Shown: in pieces, positions 36,256 to 45,091 of the stretch | How positions within the stretch are numbered: position 1 is the first letter of the stretch | Layout of the letters: every line of letters begins with the position of its first letter | Origin: Comamonadaceae bacterium | GTDB taxonomy: Bacteria > Pseudomonadota > Gammaproteobacteria > Burkholderiales > Burkholderiaceae_C | Assembly (NCBI GenBank): GCA_947479935.1 | Contig: CANKBG010000007.1 | Span: 1-64,000 of the forward strand | Length of the DNA: 64,000 nucleotides | Direction of reading: 5' to 3' | The notes under the pieces: model-generated | The model's input: the letters and a program-made list of their open reading frames with translations, nothing else | Databases searched by the model: none | Told to the model about the DNA's origin: nothing | Position numbers and translations under genes: made by a program

Positions 36256-36497
36256 GCCCTCGCTGTCCGCTTTACCTGAGCGATTCGCCGGTTGGGCCCT
36301 TCAAACAGAAAGTCCCAATGCGGGTTGCGCCTTCGGTGGAGGGTACGACCGGATGGTCCGCCCTCTCTCTCCAGTGAGGAAGCGCTCATGGCCAAACCAT
36401 GAACGTTTGTCAGTCCTTTGTACCTGAGCGTTCAGAAACACATTGGTTTCCTGCGCCTTCGGTGGCGGTCTTTCAAAGACCGCGCTCTCCTGACGTT
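36256..36497 (-). promoter_or_regulatory. tandem glycine riboswitch (two aptamers) upstream of gcvT
   Basis: Two glycine aptamers follow one another on the minus strand. Aptamer 1 runs about 36497-36406 and aptamer 2 about 36373-36256. Each holds GGAGAG near its start, the CCACCGAAGG core (36465-36456 and 36339-36330), and CGCTCAGGTA (36430-36421 and 36282-36273), followed by a GGAC...AC/AG element. The arrangement and position before gcvT match the classic cooperative glycine switch that turns on glycine cleavage when glycine is high. Confidence 0.95.
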
Positions 36498-36500
36498 GAA

Positions 36501-36506
36501 ATTATA
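36501..36506 (-). promoter_or_regulatory. putative -10 box of the gcvT riboswitch transcript
   Basis: TATAAT reads on the minus strand at 36506-36501 and lies just 4 nt before the first riboswitch helix, placing transcription start at the expected spot. The matching -35 is weak (CGTGCA at 17-bp spacing). The ETF-QO stop lies 30 bp upstream on the same strand, so some read-through is also possible. Confidence 0.5.
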
Positions 36507-36535
36507 AACAGGTCTTTAAGGCCTGCACGCATTTT

Positions 36536-38245
36536 TTACATGCCCGCGTAATTAGGACCCCCGCCGCCTTCTGGTGTGACCCAGACAATGTTTTGGGTGG
36601 GGTCTTTGATGTCACAGGTTTTGCAATGCACGCAATTTTGGGCGTTGATTTGCAATCGATCGGATTGGTCTTCGTTTTTCACATATTCGTACACGCCAGC
36701 AGGGCAGTAGCGCGCTTCGGGCCCAGCAAATTTGGCCAAATTCACACCCACAGGAACACTGGCATCCTTCAAGGTGAGGTGAGCGGGTTGGTTTTCTTCA
36801 TGGTTGGTGTTGCTGATGAACACGCTGGACAAGCGGTCAAAAGTGAGCTTGCCATCTGGCTTGGGATATTGAATAGGCGTGCACTCAGCCGCAGGCTTTA
36901 AATAAGTGTGGTCGGCCGCTGTTCGGCGAATGGTCCATGGCACATGGCCGCGCAACAAGAACTGCTCAACACCAGTCATGAGGGTGCCCACAGTGCGACC
37001 CTTTTTGAACCATTGCTTGAAGTTACGAGCTTTGTTCAACTCGGTGTACAACCAACTGCTTTCGAAGGCCTCGGGGTAGGCGGTGAGTTCGTCGTGTTGA
37101 CGGCCCGCTTGCAATGCATCGTAAGCCGCTTCAGCCGCCAACATACCCGTTTTAATGGCGGCATGACTGCCTTTGATGCGGCTGGCATTGAGATAGCCAG
37201 CTTCGCATCCAATGAGGGCGCCGCCAGGAAATACTGTTTTGGGCAATGACAAAATGCCGCCAGCCGTGATGGCGCGCGCACCATAAGAAATGCGTTTGGC
37301 CGGTGCAATACCTTTGGCTTCGTCGCCCTCAAAGTACCAGCGGATGTTGGGGTGAGTTTTAAAGCGTTGGAATTCTTCGAAGGGACTGAGCCATGGGTTG
37401 GTGTAGTCGAGGCCCACCACAAAACCCACCACCACTTTGTTGCCTTCCATGTGATACAGGAAAGAGCCGCCGTAGGTCATTTCATCTAAAGGCCAGCCAG
37501 CACTGTGCAAAGCCAAGCCAGCTTTGTGACGGGCAGGGTCGATTTCCCACAATTCTTTGATGCCAATGCCGTAGCTTTGAGGATCTTTGCCTTCGTCTAG
37601 CTTGAAGCGAGAAATGACTTGCTTGCCCAAGTGGCCGCGCGCACCTTCTGCAAATACGGTGTATTTGGCGTGCAGTTCCATGCCCAGTTGAAAGTTGTCT
37701 GTGGGCTTGCCGTCTTTGCCGATACCCAGGTTGCCAGTGGCCACACCTTTGACGGCGCCATTTTCGTTGTACAAAACTTCAGCGGCTGTAAAGCCTGGAA
37801 AAATTTCAACGCCCAAAGCCTCAGCTTGTTCACCTAACCAACGCGTGAAGTTGCCTAAGCTGATGATGTAGTTGCCATCGTTGTGAAAGCAGGGGGGCAA
37901 TGAGAAGTTGGGCACGCGTGTTGCGCCCTTCTCGGTGGTCATCAAGAAAATATCTTCTGTGACGGGTTGATTCAGTGGTGCACCCATTGCTTTCCAATTT
38001 GGAAAGAGCTCAGTCAAAGCAATAGGATCCATGATGGCGCCAGACAAAATGTGTGCGCCAGGTTCTGAGCCTTTTTCCAAAACCACCACAGAAACGTCAT
38101 TGCCTTTTTCTTGAGCCAACTGCTTCAAGCGAATGGCCGCGGACAAACCTGCAGGACCCCCGCCCACCACGACCACGTCGTATTCCATGGATTCACGGGG
38201 GCCGTGTGCGTTCAAAATCTCTTCGGGTGTCATTGGGAGACTCAC
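36536..38245 (-). CDS. electron transfer flavoprotein-ubiquinone oxidoreductase
   Basis: A 569-aa membrane-associated flavo-iron-sulfur protein passing electrons from ETF (fatty and amino acid oxidation) to ubiquinone. The FAD-binding start is YDVVVVGGGPAGLSAAIRLK. The C-terminal 4Fe-4S cluster ligands lie in YCPAGVYEY and NAQNCVHCKTCDIKDPTQNI. Length equals the usual family size. It is the only ETF-pathway gene here; etfAB are not in the window. Confidence 0.96.
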   Translation of the reverse strand: MSLPMTPEEILNAHGPRESMEYDVVVVGGGPAGLSAAIRLKQLAQEKGNDVSVVVLEKGSEPGAHILSGAIMDPIALTELFPNWKAMGAPLNQPVTEDIFLMTTEKGATRVPNFSLPPCFHNDGNYIISLGNFTRWLGEQAEALGVEIFPGFTAAEVLYNENGAVKGVATGNLGIGKDGKPTDNFQLGMELHAKYTVFAEGARGHLGKQVISRFKLDEGKDPQSYGIGIKELWEIDPARHKAGLALHSAGWPLDEMTYGGSFLYHMEGNKVVVGFVVGLDYTNPWLSPFEEFQRFKTHPNIRWYFEGDEAKGIAPAKRISYGARAITAGGILSLPKTVFPGGALIGCEAGYLNASRIKGSHAAIKTGMLAAEAAYDALQAGRQHDELTAYPEAFESSWLYTELNKARNFKQWFKKGRTVGTLMTGVEQFLLRGHVPWTIRRTAADHTYLKPAAECTPIQYPKPDGKLTFDRLSSVFISNTNHEENQPAHLTLKDASVPVGVNLAKFAGPEARYCPAGVYEYVKNEDQSDRLQINAQNCVHCKTCDIKDPTQNIVWVTPEGGGGPNYAGM

Positions 38246-38375
38246 ATTAAGTTAGGGGTCGAATGGCCAAATGTCGGCAGGGTGACTCATTTTAAACTCG
38301 GAACAGGCAGAATCTACTTACAAGCAGGTGGTGAATTCACATCCATTCTTTGCTATAAATCAGAGACAAAGTCAT
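38246..38375. other. divergent intergenic region
   Basis: 130 bp between the ETF-QO start (minus) and the thioesterase start (plus). It should hold both promoters. A TATAAA at about 38354 could be a -10 for the thioesterase, but no good -35 is seen at the right spacing. No repeat or RNA gene is visible. Confidence 0.4.
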
Positions 38376-38798
38376 ATGAAATTTGAAATACCTGAAATCA
38401 AGAAAAAAGTTAACGAAATGATTATCCCCATTCGCTGGGGCGACATGGATGCCATGAAGCATGTGAATAACACCGTTTATTTTCGATATTTAGAAACGGT
38501 GCGCATCGATTATTTTCAATCAATTGGCTGCGAACCTAATCCGCAAGGTCAAGGGCCGGTCATCGTCAATGCGTTCTGTAATTTTTACAAACAACTGGAA
38601 TACCCTGGCAATGTGTTGGCCAAAATGTATGTGAGCGACCCCGCCCGTACTACTTTTGAAAGCTGGTGCACCTTGGAGTTGGTGAATGAGCCAGGTGTGA
38701 TTTACGCGGCCGGCGGTGCTACCACCATTTGGGTTGATTTCCCACTTCAAAAAGCAGTGTCGCTGCCCGATCGAATTAGAGCGATGGTCACACCCTGA
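38376..38798 (+). CDS. acyl-CoA thioesterase (4HBT hotdog family)
   Basis: A 140-aa hotdog-fold protein. The catalytic segment IRWGDMDAMKHVNNTVYFRYLETVRIDYF is the standard 4HBT/YbgC-like motif with the Asp and the NNxxYFRY stretch. Such enzymes hydrolyse short or medium acyl-CoA. ATG 38376 is preferred; the 38328 reading adds an unsupported leader. It stands alone between ETF-QO and an AhpD-like gene. Confidence 0.88.
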   Translation: MKFEIPEIKKKVNEMIIPIRWGDMDAMKHVNNTVYFRYLETVRIDYFQSIGCEPNPQGQGPVIVNAFCNFYKQLEYPGNVLAKMYVSDPARTTFESWCTLELVNEPGVIYAAGGATTIWVDFPLQKAVSLPDRIRAMVTP

Positions 38799-38822
38799 AT
38801 GATTTGAAATGAGTTGATCCCA

Positions 38823-39437
38823 TTACTTTTGCTTGGGTACTCTGCCCATTAAATAAAACTCCGGGTTGGGCATCATGCCGCTGAAACTGGCCATTCGGTT
38901 GGACAGTCCAAAGAACGCCGTAATGGCCGCAATGTCCCAAATGTCTTCATCGTCAAAGCCATGCGCATGCAGATGCGCAAAGTCGGCATCCTCAATTTGG
39001 TCGCTGTGCAAACAAACTTTCATGGCGAAATCGAGCATGGCGCGTTGCTTGTCTGAAATGTCTGCCTTGCGGTAGTTCACTGCTACCTGATCAGCCACCA
39101 AGGGTTTCTTTTCGTAAATTCTCAAAATAGCGCCATGCGCCACAACACAGTACAAACAGTTGTTGGCAGCACTGGTTGTGGTCACAATCATTTCCCGATC
39201 GCCTTTGGTGAGGTGGCTGGTGCGGCCCACCGATTCAGGCACCATCAGGGCATCGTGATAGGCAAAAAAAGCACGCCATTCGGCCGGTCTTCGCGCAAAA
39301 GCCAAAAACACTTGCGGTACAAACCCTGCCTTTTCTTGGACTTCCAAAATTTTGGCACGGATGTCTTCGGGCACATCTTTCAGCTCTGGCACAGGATACC
39401 GCTGTGTTTTTCCGCTATTTGAGGAGGGGCCGGTCAT
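38823..39437 (-). CDS. peroxidase-related AhpD/CMD-family protein
   Basis: A 204-aa alkylhydroperoxidase-like protein of the carboxymuconolactone decarboxylase fold. The redox motif NNCLYCVVAHGAILR (CxxCxxxH) is intact, and the length matches the longer uncharacterised peroxidase-related subgroup. ATG 39437 is chosen because an AAGGAA ribosome site precedes it. It reads divergently from scoA. A role in peroxide defence is likely but unproven. Confidence 0.85.
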   Translation of the reverse strand: MTGPSSNSGKTQRYPVPELKDVPEDIRAKILEVQEKAGFVPQVFLAFARRPAEWRAFFAYHDALMVPESVGRTSHLTKGDREMIVTTTSAANNCLYCVVAHGAILRIYEKKPLVADQVAVNYRKADISDKQRAMLDFAMKVCLHSDQIEDADFAHLHAHGFDDEDIWDIAAITAFFGLSNRMASFSGMMPNPEFYLMGRVPKQK

Positions 39438-39516
39438 GGATTTCCTTGTCAGTTCCCTGATTCTAATCACCTATTACACTACACACTTTGAAGATTTCCC
39501 CTCTTAGGAGAGCCCT

Positions 39517-40224
39517 GTGAATAAGATATTCCCTTCTGCTGCCGAGGCGCTGAAAGGCGTCGTGTCAGATGGCCAATTGCTGGCCGTGGGTGGCTTTGGC
39601 CTCTGCGGTATTCCCGAAGCTTTGATCGAAGCCCTGCGCGATTCTGGCGTGAAAAATCTCACCGCCATCTCCAATAACGCGGGTGTCGATGGCTTTGGTT
39701 TGGGCAAGCTGCTCGAAACACGTCAGATCAAAAAAATGATCTCCTCCTATGTTGGCGAAAACAAAGAGTTTGAGCGTCAGTTCTTGGCAGGCGAGCTTGA
39801 GTTGGAATTCACGCCACAAGGCACCTTGGCCGAAAAGCTGCGCGCTGGCGGTGCGGGCATCCCAGCCTTCTTTACCAAAACGGGTGTGGGCACCGTGGTG
39901 GCCGATGGCAAAGAATTGCGTGATTTCGATGGCGAAACTTACGTCATGGAACGCTCCTTGGTGCCTGATGTGTCGTTGGTGAAAGCCTGGCGTGCAGACA
40001 AATCGGGCAACTTGCAATTCCGTTTAACGGCTCGCAACTTCAACCCCGCTGTGGCCATGGCTGGCAAGCTGTGCATTGTGGAAGTAGAAGAGATTGTGGA
40101 AACAGGTGACATGATCCCTGACCATATTCACTTGCCCGGTATTTACGTCCACCGATTGGTTCTCAACAAGCACCCTGAAAAGCGCATTGAGAAACGCACC
40201 ATCACTGAGAAAGCAGGAGTCTAA
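39517..40224 (+). CDS. scoA: 3-oxoacid CoA-transferase subunit A
   Basis: A 235-aa alpha subunit of a family I CoA-transferase (succinyl-CoA:3-ketoacid type). [37 protein letters not shown] and [29 protein letters not shown] are signatures. It uses a GTG start at 39517 behind TAGGAG (39505-39510). With scoB it activates acetoacetate by transferring CoA from succinyl-CoA. Confidence 0.95.
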   Translation: MNKIFPSAAEALKGVVSDGQLLAVGGFGLCGIPEALIEALRDSGVKNLTAISNNAGVDGFGLGKLLETRQIKKMISSYVGENKEFERQFLAGELELEFTPQGTLAEKLRAGGAGIPAFFTKTGVGTVVADGKELRDFDGETYVMERSLVPDVSLVKAWRADKSGNLQFRLTARNFNPAVAMAGKLCIVEVEEIVETGDMIPDHIHLPGIYVHRLVLNKHPEKRIEKRTITEKAGV

Positions 40225-40226
40225 GC

Positions 40227-40868
40227 ATGAGCTGGAGTCAAGACCAAATGGCGGCTCGTGCCGCACACGAACTGCAAGACGGCTTCTATGTCAATCTGGG
40301 CATTGGCATTCCCACCTTGGTGGCCAACCATGTGCCCAGCAACATTGAAGTGTGGCTGCAATCTGAAAACGGCATGTTGGGCATTGGCCCGTTTCCCACT
40401 GAAGATGAGGTCGATGCCGACCTGATCAATGCGGGCAAGCAAACCGTGACCACCATCAAGGGCACCTCTATTTTTGGCAGTCACGACAGCTTTGCCATGA
40501 TTCGCGGCGGCAAAATCAATCTGTCCATCTTGGGTGCCATGCAAGTGAGCGAGAAGGGTGACCTGGCCAACTGGATGATTCCAGGCAAGATGGTCAAGGG
40601 CATGGGCGGCGCCATGGATTTGGTGGCTGGTGTCAAGCGCGTGATTATTTTGATGGAACATGTGGCCAAGAAAAAAGATGGCACTGAAGATTTAAAAATC
40701 TTGAACCAATGCACTTTGCCATTAACCGGCGTGGGTGTGGTCGATCGCATCATCACCGACTTGGCCGTGATGGATGTGGTGCCTGAAGGACTCAAAGTGC
40801 TTGAGATGGCGCCTGGCGTCACACAAGAATTTTTGCAAAGTAAAACAGGCTGTCATCTGATCTTCTAA
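40227..40868 (+). CDS. scoB: 3-oxoacid CoA-transferase subunit B
   Basis: A 213-aa beta subunit. [12 protein letters not shown] and [12 protein letters not shown] include the catalytic glutamate (SENG), and [31 protein letters not shown] is family-typical. It begins 2 bp after scoA with an AGGAG ribosome site, and its stop overlaps the next gene's ATG as TAATG, coupling it to the tartrate dehydrogenase-like enzyme. Confidence 0.95.
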   Translation: MSWSQDQMAARAAHELQDGFYVNLGIGIPTLVANHVPSNIEVWLQSENGMLGIGPFPTEDEVDADLINAGKQTVTTIKGTSIFGSHDSFAMIRGGKINLSILGAMQVSEKGDLANWMIPGKMVKGMGGAMDLVAGVKRVIILMEHVAKKKDGTEDLKILNQCTLPLTGVGVVDRIITDLAVMDVVPEGLKVLEMAPGVTQEFLQSKTGCHLIF

Positions 40869-41935
40869 TGAAACAATTCAAAATTGCATGCATCCCAGGC
40901 GATGGCATCGGGCAGGAAGTGATTCCTGCTTCACAAGTGGTACTTGAGGCGCTTGCCGAAGGACAAAGCCAGTTCAGTTTTGAATTTAAATCGTTTGATT
41001 GGGGCGGCGATTACTACCGACAACATGGCGTCATGATGCCCGCCGATGGCCTTGATGCACTGCGGCCCATGGATGCCATTTTGTTTGGTTCTGCGGGCGA
41101 CCCACAAATTCCAGACCACATCACCTTGTGGGGACTGCGTCTCAAAATTTGCCAAGGTTTTGATCAGTACGCCAATGTGCGCCCAACGCGCATTTTGCCG
41201 GGCATTGATGCCCCCCTAAAGCGATGCACTCCTGAGCAACTCAACTGGGTCATTGTCCGTGAAAATTCTGAAGGCGAATATGCGGGTGTGGGCGGTAGAG
41301 CTCATCAAGGCCACCCCATTGAAGTGGCCACCGATGTGTCCATGATGACCCGCGTGGGCGTGCAGCGCATCATGCGTTATGCCTTCAAGTTGGCGCAATC
41401 ACGGCCGCGCAAGTTGCTCACCGTGGTCACCAAATCTAACGCGCAGCGCCATGCCATGGTGATGTGGGATGAAATTGCCAAAGAGGTGAGCTTGGAGTTT
41501 CCGGATGTGCGATGGGACAAAGAACTGGTGGACGCGTGCACTGCGCGCATGGTGAATCGGCCTGCAACGCTAGACACCTTAGTGGCCACCAACTTGCATG
41601 CCGATATTCTGAGCGATTTGGCTGCGGCGCTGGCTGGCAGTTTGGGCATCGCGCCCACGGGCAACATTGACCCCGAGCGCCGGTATCCCTCCATGTTTGA
41701 ACCGATACACGGTTCCGCCTTTGACATTATGGGTAAAGGTCTCGCAAACCCTATTGGCAGTTTTTGGAGTTGTGTGATGATGTTGGAGCACATCGGACTG
41801 GATCAGCAGGCTCAGCGTTTAATGCAGGCCATTGAGGCGGTTACCGCCAACCCCAAGTTGCACACTCGCGACTTAGGCGGTGAGGCCACTACGCTACAAG
41901 TGACCGAGGCCGTGTGCCAGATGCTTCGGCCCTAA
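40868..41935 (+). CDS. tartrate / D-malate dehydrogenase-type beta-decarboxylating dehydrogenase
   Basis: A 355-aa member of the isopropylmalate/isocitrate dehydrogenase family. IACIPGDGIGQEVIP, DAILFGSAGDPQIPDHITLW, RENSEGEYAGVGGRAH, and the metal-binding VATNLHADILSDLAAALAGSLG are present. The SAGDP / ITLWGLRLKICQ wording fits TtuC/DmlA enzymes, which oxidise tartrate or D-malate with NAD, rather than LeuB. Coupled to scoB, followed by two Bug proteins, which suggests uptake and use of a hydroxy-dicarboxylate. Confidence 0.88.
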   Translation: MKQFKIACIPGDGIGQEVIPASQVVLEALAEGQSQFSFEFKSFDWGGDYYRQHGVMMPADGLDALRPMDAILFGSAGDPQIPDHITLWGLRLKICQGFDQYANVRPTRILPGIDAPLKRCTPEQLNWVIVRENSEGEYAGVGGRAHQGHPIEVATDVSMMTRVGVQRIMRYAFKLAQSRPRKLLTVVTKSNAQRHAMVMWDEIAKEVSLEFPDVRWDKELVDACTARMVNRPATLDTLVATNLHADILSDLAAALAGSLGIAPTGNIDPERRYPSMFEPIHGSAFDIMGKGLANPIGSFWSCVMMLEHIGLDQQAQRLMQAIEAVTANPKLHTRDLGGEATTLQVTEAVCQMLRP

Positions 41936-41968
41936 CAAATTCATCATCATCCAGATGCAGGAGACAAA

Positions 41969-42946
41969 ATGGAAAAGAAAATAAAGTTTTGGTTGAGTGC
42001 AGTGAGCCTCAGTTTGACAAGCTTGATGCCGCATCAAGCATCGGCACAAGCCATGCCCGCTTGCCCAGAGAAAAACGTCATGTATTGGCAGGCATTTCCT
42101 CCGGGCGGCGAATCTGATTTGTCTGCAAGGCATCAGCAAGTGGTGCTTAAAAAGAAATGCGGCGCCATTGATACCATCATTCAATACAAGGCTGGCGCTG
42201 GCGGCGGCCTCATGTGGGCTCAAATGAACAATCTGCCAGGCGATGGCCTCAATGTGGTGGGCATCAATTTGCCGCACATTGTGTTTCAGCCCATCGAAGG
42301 TGAAGTTCAATACAAAACCGCCGACATCACACCCGTTTTTTGGTTTCATTACACCCCTGATGTGTTGGTAGTTCCAGAAAGCAGTCCCATTAAAAACTTT
42401 GCTGAGTTCATTGCCGCGGCCAAACAGTCTCCCGGCAAAATGAACTTGGGTGGCTCGGGCTTGAACTCCGCTAACCATGCCGCGCATGAACGTTTGAATG
42501 CGGCCTTTGGTATCAAGAGCACCTATGTGCCCTACAAAGGCACTGGCGATATGTCGATGGCAGTTGTCGGCGCGCAAATCGATGGCGCTGTGACCTACAC
42601 ACCTTTTGCTATTGCCAATCGCGGCAAAGTTCGCGCCTTGGCTGTGGCCATGGAAAAACGCCACCCCCTCATGCCAAACGTGCCTACCTTTAGAGAGCTG
42701 GGCGTCGATTGGATTGACGGCGCTTATCGCGGCGTGGGTGTGCCAAAGTCAACCTCACCAGAGGCGCGCAAAAAATTGTCAGACATGTGGCTGGCTTTGA
42801 ACAACGATCCTGAAATGAAAGAGCTTGCCGCCAAGAGCGGCTTCGAGTTGGTCAACATTGGCACCGATCAAATGGACGCCTTCATGAAAGAGCGAATTGC
42901 TTTGTACATTGAAGGCGCCAAACGTTTGGGCTTGGGTAAAAAGTAA
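41969..42946 (+). CDS. Bug/TctC-family tripartite tricarboxylate transporter binding protein
   Basis: A 325-aa periplasmic protein with a signal peptide (about residues 1-26, ending HQASAQA). WQAFPPGGESDLSARH and KAGAGGGLMWAQM are the Bug ligand-binding loops, and the C terminus AKRLGLGKK is typical. Bug proteins bind organic acids. The GAGACAAA ribosome site is clear. No tctA/tctB membrane subunits are adjacent. Ligand unknown; a dicarboxylate fits the neighbours. Confidence 0.9.
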   Translation: MEKKIKFWLSAVSLSLTSLMPHQASAQAMPACPEKNVMYWQAFPPGGESDLSARHQQVVLKKKCGAIDTIIQYKAGAGGGLMWAQMNNLPGDGLNVVGINLPHIVFQPIEGEVQYKTADITPVFWFHYTPDVLVVPESSPIKNFAEFIAAAKQSPGKMNLGGSGLNSANHAAHERLNAAFGIKSTYVPYKGTGDMSMAVVGAQIDGAVTYTPFAIANRGKVRALAVAMEKRHPLMPNVPTFRELGVDWIDGAYRGVGVPKSTSPEARKKLSDMWLALNNDPEMKELAAKSGFELVNIGTDQMDAFMKERIALYIEGAKRLGLGKK

Positions 42947-42968
42947 ACCTGTGAAACAAGGAGACAAG

Positions 42969-43955
42969 ATGCGTTCAATTTTTTCAAAGTGGAAACAAAT
43001 TTTCACGGGCACATTGATTGCGATGGCACTGCCGATCAGTGTCATGGCGCAGGCCTACCCCACCAAACCCATCAAAATGATTGTGCCGTTCCCCGCGGGC
43101 GGTACCACTGACATCGTGGCTCGCATCATTGCGCAAAAGATGACTGAGTCGATGGGGCAACCCGTCACGGTTGACAACAAGGGTGGTGCTGGCGGCAACA
43201 TTGGCGCAGACCTCATGGCCAAAGCCGCACCCGACGGTTACACCATCATGATGCACAACCTGTCCTTTCCATTGGCAGCAGTTGCACAAGCGCTGGCAAA
43301 CCGTGCCCCCTTCAATGTGGACACAGATTTTGCAGGTGTTTCTATTGCGGTTTATGTGCCCTTCATTTGGACTTCCAGCCCATCAGTGCCAGCCAAAGAC
43401 CTCAAAGAACTTGCCAACCTTTTGAAAAGCAACAAGGCTTTGCAATACAACTACGGCTCTACAGGCCCAGGCTCCACCATGCACGTACTGGGTGAAGCTT
43501 ACAAAAAAGAAGCTGGCATCAGCATGGAGCACATCCCCTTCAAAGGTGCTGCGCCCTTAAAGCAAGAACTGTTGGCTGGCCGATTGCAAGTGGGTGGTGA
43601 TCAGTTGTCCTCTTCTTTGGCAGAAGTAAAAGCTGGCACCTTGAAAGCCTTGGCCACAACCGCTTCTAAGCGCATTCCTGGTTTGCCTGATGTGCCTACT
43701 GTCAAAGAGTTGGGCTATCCCAACTTGGAATTGGAAGGCTGGAACGGTGTGTTTGCACCCGCCAAAACACCCAAAGACATCATTGACCGTTTGAACAAAG
43801 AAATTATTGCGGCCGTCAAGCATCCTGACGTGGTGAAACGCTTGAACGAACTGGGCGCTGAAGGCGTTGGCTCAACACCTGCTGCGCAAGATGCCATGTT
43901 GCGCAAGCAGATGGACCAATTCCGAGCCATCATCCGTGAGATGAAACTCGAATAA
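42969..43955 (+). CDS. Bug/TctC-family tripartite tricarboxylate transporter binding protein
   Basis: A 328-aa exported protein (signal about 1-27, ending ISVMAQA). YPTKPIKMIVPFPAGGTTDIVARIIAQKM and VDNKGGAGGNIGADLMAKAAPDGYT are textbook Bug motifs. It starts 22 bp after the first Bug gene with GGAGACAAG. The two Bug proteins differ greatly in sequence, so this is not a recent duplication. Confidence 0.93.
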   Translation: MRSIFSKWKQIFTGTLIAMALPISVMAQAYPTKPIKMIVPFPAGGTTDIVARIIAQKMTESMGQPVTVDNKGGAGGNIGADLMAKAAPDGYTIMMHNLSFPLAAVAQALANRAPFNVDTDFAGVSIAVYVPFIWTSSPSVPAKDLKELANLLKSNKALQYNYGSTGPGSTMHVLGEAYKKEAGISMEHIPFKGAAPLKQELLAGRLQVGGDQLSSSLAEVKAGTLKALATTASKRIPGLPDVPTVKELGYPNLELEGWNGVFAPAKTPKDIIDRLNKEIIAAVKHPDVVKRLNELGAEGVGSTPAAQDAMLRKQMDQFRAIIREMKLE

Positions 43956-43973
43956 CCCACAAACGCCAAGGCC

Positions 43974-44867
43974 TTACTTTGAGTGAGCGCCTTGGCCAAG
44001 CCACCAAACTGGCAGTTGCGTGCAGTCTTTGCCGTCTAGGCCAGCGTCTGCAGCCTGGTTAAATTTTTGCAAGGCCATGGTGGTCAATGGCAACTCTCTT
44101 TGGTTTGTTTGTGCCAATGCAAGCATGGTTCGCATGTCTTTGCGCATGGTGGCCACATCAACAGTTACTGTGTCATTTTTTTGATGGCCCAAGGCTTGAA
44201 CCAGCAAGGGGCCACGCACCTTCAGCATATTGGGTCCACCTGAACTTTCAGACAATATGTCGACCACCCTTTGAGGATCAAGTTTCAGATGATCAATCAA
44301 GGACAGCGCTTCGCCCAAGGTTTGCCAGTAAACCATGAGGGGCAAGTTGACGGCCATCTTCATGGTCGACCCAGCGCCGTAAGTACCCACATGTTCAACG
44401 CGTTTGCACAGGTGTTCTAACAAAGATTGAACCTTGGCCAGGTCGGCTGCATGACCACCTACAAACCCAAGCAATTTACCTTCCTTGGCGGGGCCAATGC
44501 TGCCACCCACAGGACACTCTAAATAAGCAGCGCCAACGGCTTGCACTCGCAACGCCAACTCTGGCGGCTTGGTAGGATTGACGGTACTCATGTCAATGAA
44601 CATGGGATGTCCCCCTGCGCCAGACAAGAGGCCCTCTGCGCCAGAGTAAACATCGTCGATGGCGGCTTCATTGGTAAGAAGGGTGATGACGGTGTCCACC
44701 GACTCGGCCAACAACTTAGGCGTGTTTGCCCACTGTGCACCCGCACTCAAGAGGGCGCTGGCTTTGTCGGAGGTTCTGTTCCACACAGTGACCGAGTAGC
44801 CGAGCCCCAATAGGCGAGAACCAAGGGCATTGCCCATTTTGCCAATACCTGCGATACCAACTTTCAT
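43974..44867 (-). CDS. 3-hydroxyisobutyrate dehydrogenase family NAD(P)-dependent oxidoreductase
   Basis: A 297-aa beta-hydroxyacid dehydrogenase. GIAGIGKMGNALGSRLL is the cofactor loop, FIDMSTVNP and ECPVGGSIGPAKEGKL the substrate region, and GAGSTMKMAVN holds the catalytic lysine. It could act on 3-hydroxyisobutyrate, tartronate semialdehyde or 4-hydroxybutyrate. ATG 44867 follows GGAGAAC. Its start overlaps the stop of a short gabD-like remnant (ATGA), which hints at a former semialdehyde pathway. Confidence 0.88.
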   Translation of the reverse strand: MKVGIAGIGKMGNALGSRLLGLGYSVTVWNRTSDKASALLSAGAQWANTPKLLAESVDTVITLLTNEAAIDDVYSGAEGLLSGAGGHPMFIDMSTVNPTKPPELALRVQAVGAAYLECPVGGSIGPAKEGKLLGFVGGHAADLAKVQSLLEHLCKRVEHVGTYGAGSTMKMAVNLPLMVYWQTLGEALSLIDHLKLDPQRVVDILSESSGGPNMLKVRGPLLVQALGHQKNDTVTVDVATMRKDMRTMLALAQTNQRELPLTTMALQKFNQAADAGLDGKDCTQLPVWWLGQGAHSK

Positions 44868-44992
44868 ATTGTTCTCCAATTGCGATGAATAGATTTACTT
44901 CGAAATATGACCCATTGGCCGTTGATCAATGCGTCTGTTTTAAGGAGAGGGGGGTCTTTGAGCAGGGCCAAAGGGGATATTTTCATGTCCAT
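44864..44992 (-). pseudogene. truncated N-terminal remnant of succinate-semialdehyde dehydrogenase (gabD-like)
   Basis: A 42-codon open frame. Its residues 9-28 (LALLKDPPLLKT then DALINGQWV) match the N terminus of GabD-type succinate-semialdehyde dehydrogenases; after GQWV the match stops at once, where GabD would continue DADSG...TNPA. The stop overlaps the next gene's ATG as ATGA. This looks like an internal deletion that removed nearly all of gabD but kept its start and translational link. A functional 42-aa leader peptide is an alternative. Confidence 0.6.
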
Positions 44993-45042
44993 AGAAGTCT
45001 CCAAAGGGATTTTTGAGTCAAATCAATCCGTATTTGCAATCT

Positions 45043-45048
45043 TATAAT
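45043..45048 (+). promoter_or_regulatory. putative -10 box of alaS
   Basis: A perfect TATAAT 44 nt ahead of the alaS start. No good -35 lies at 16-18 bp (AAATCA or CAAATC); TTGAGT at 45013-45018 is too far at 24 bp. This would give a leader of roughly 35 nt. The call rests on the -10 alone. Confidence 0.4.
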
Positions 45049-45091
45049 GGAAAGTTGCGCCCAGTGCGGCTTTAAAAAAGATACCCCTGCC

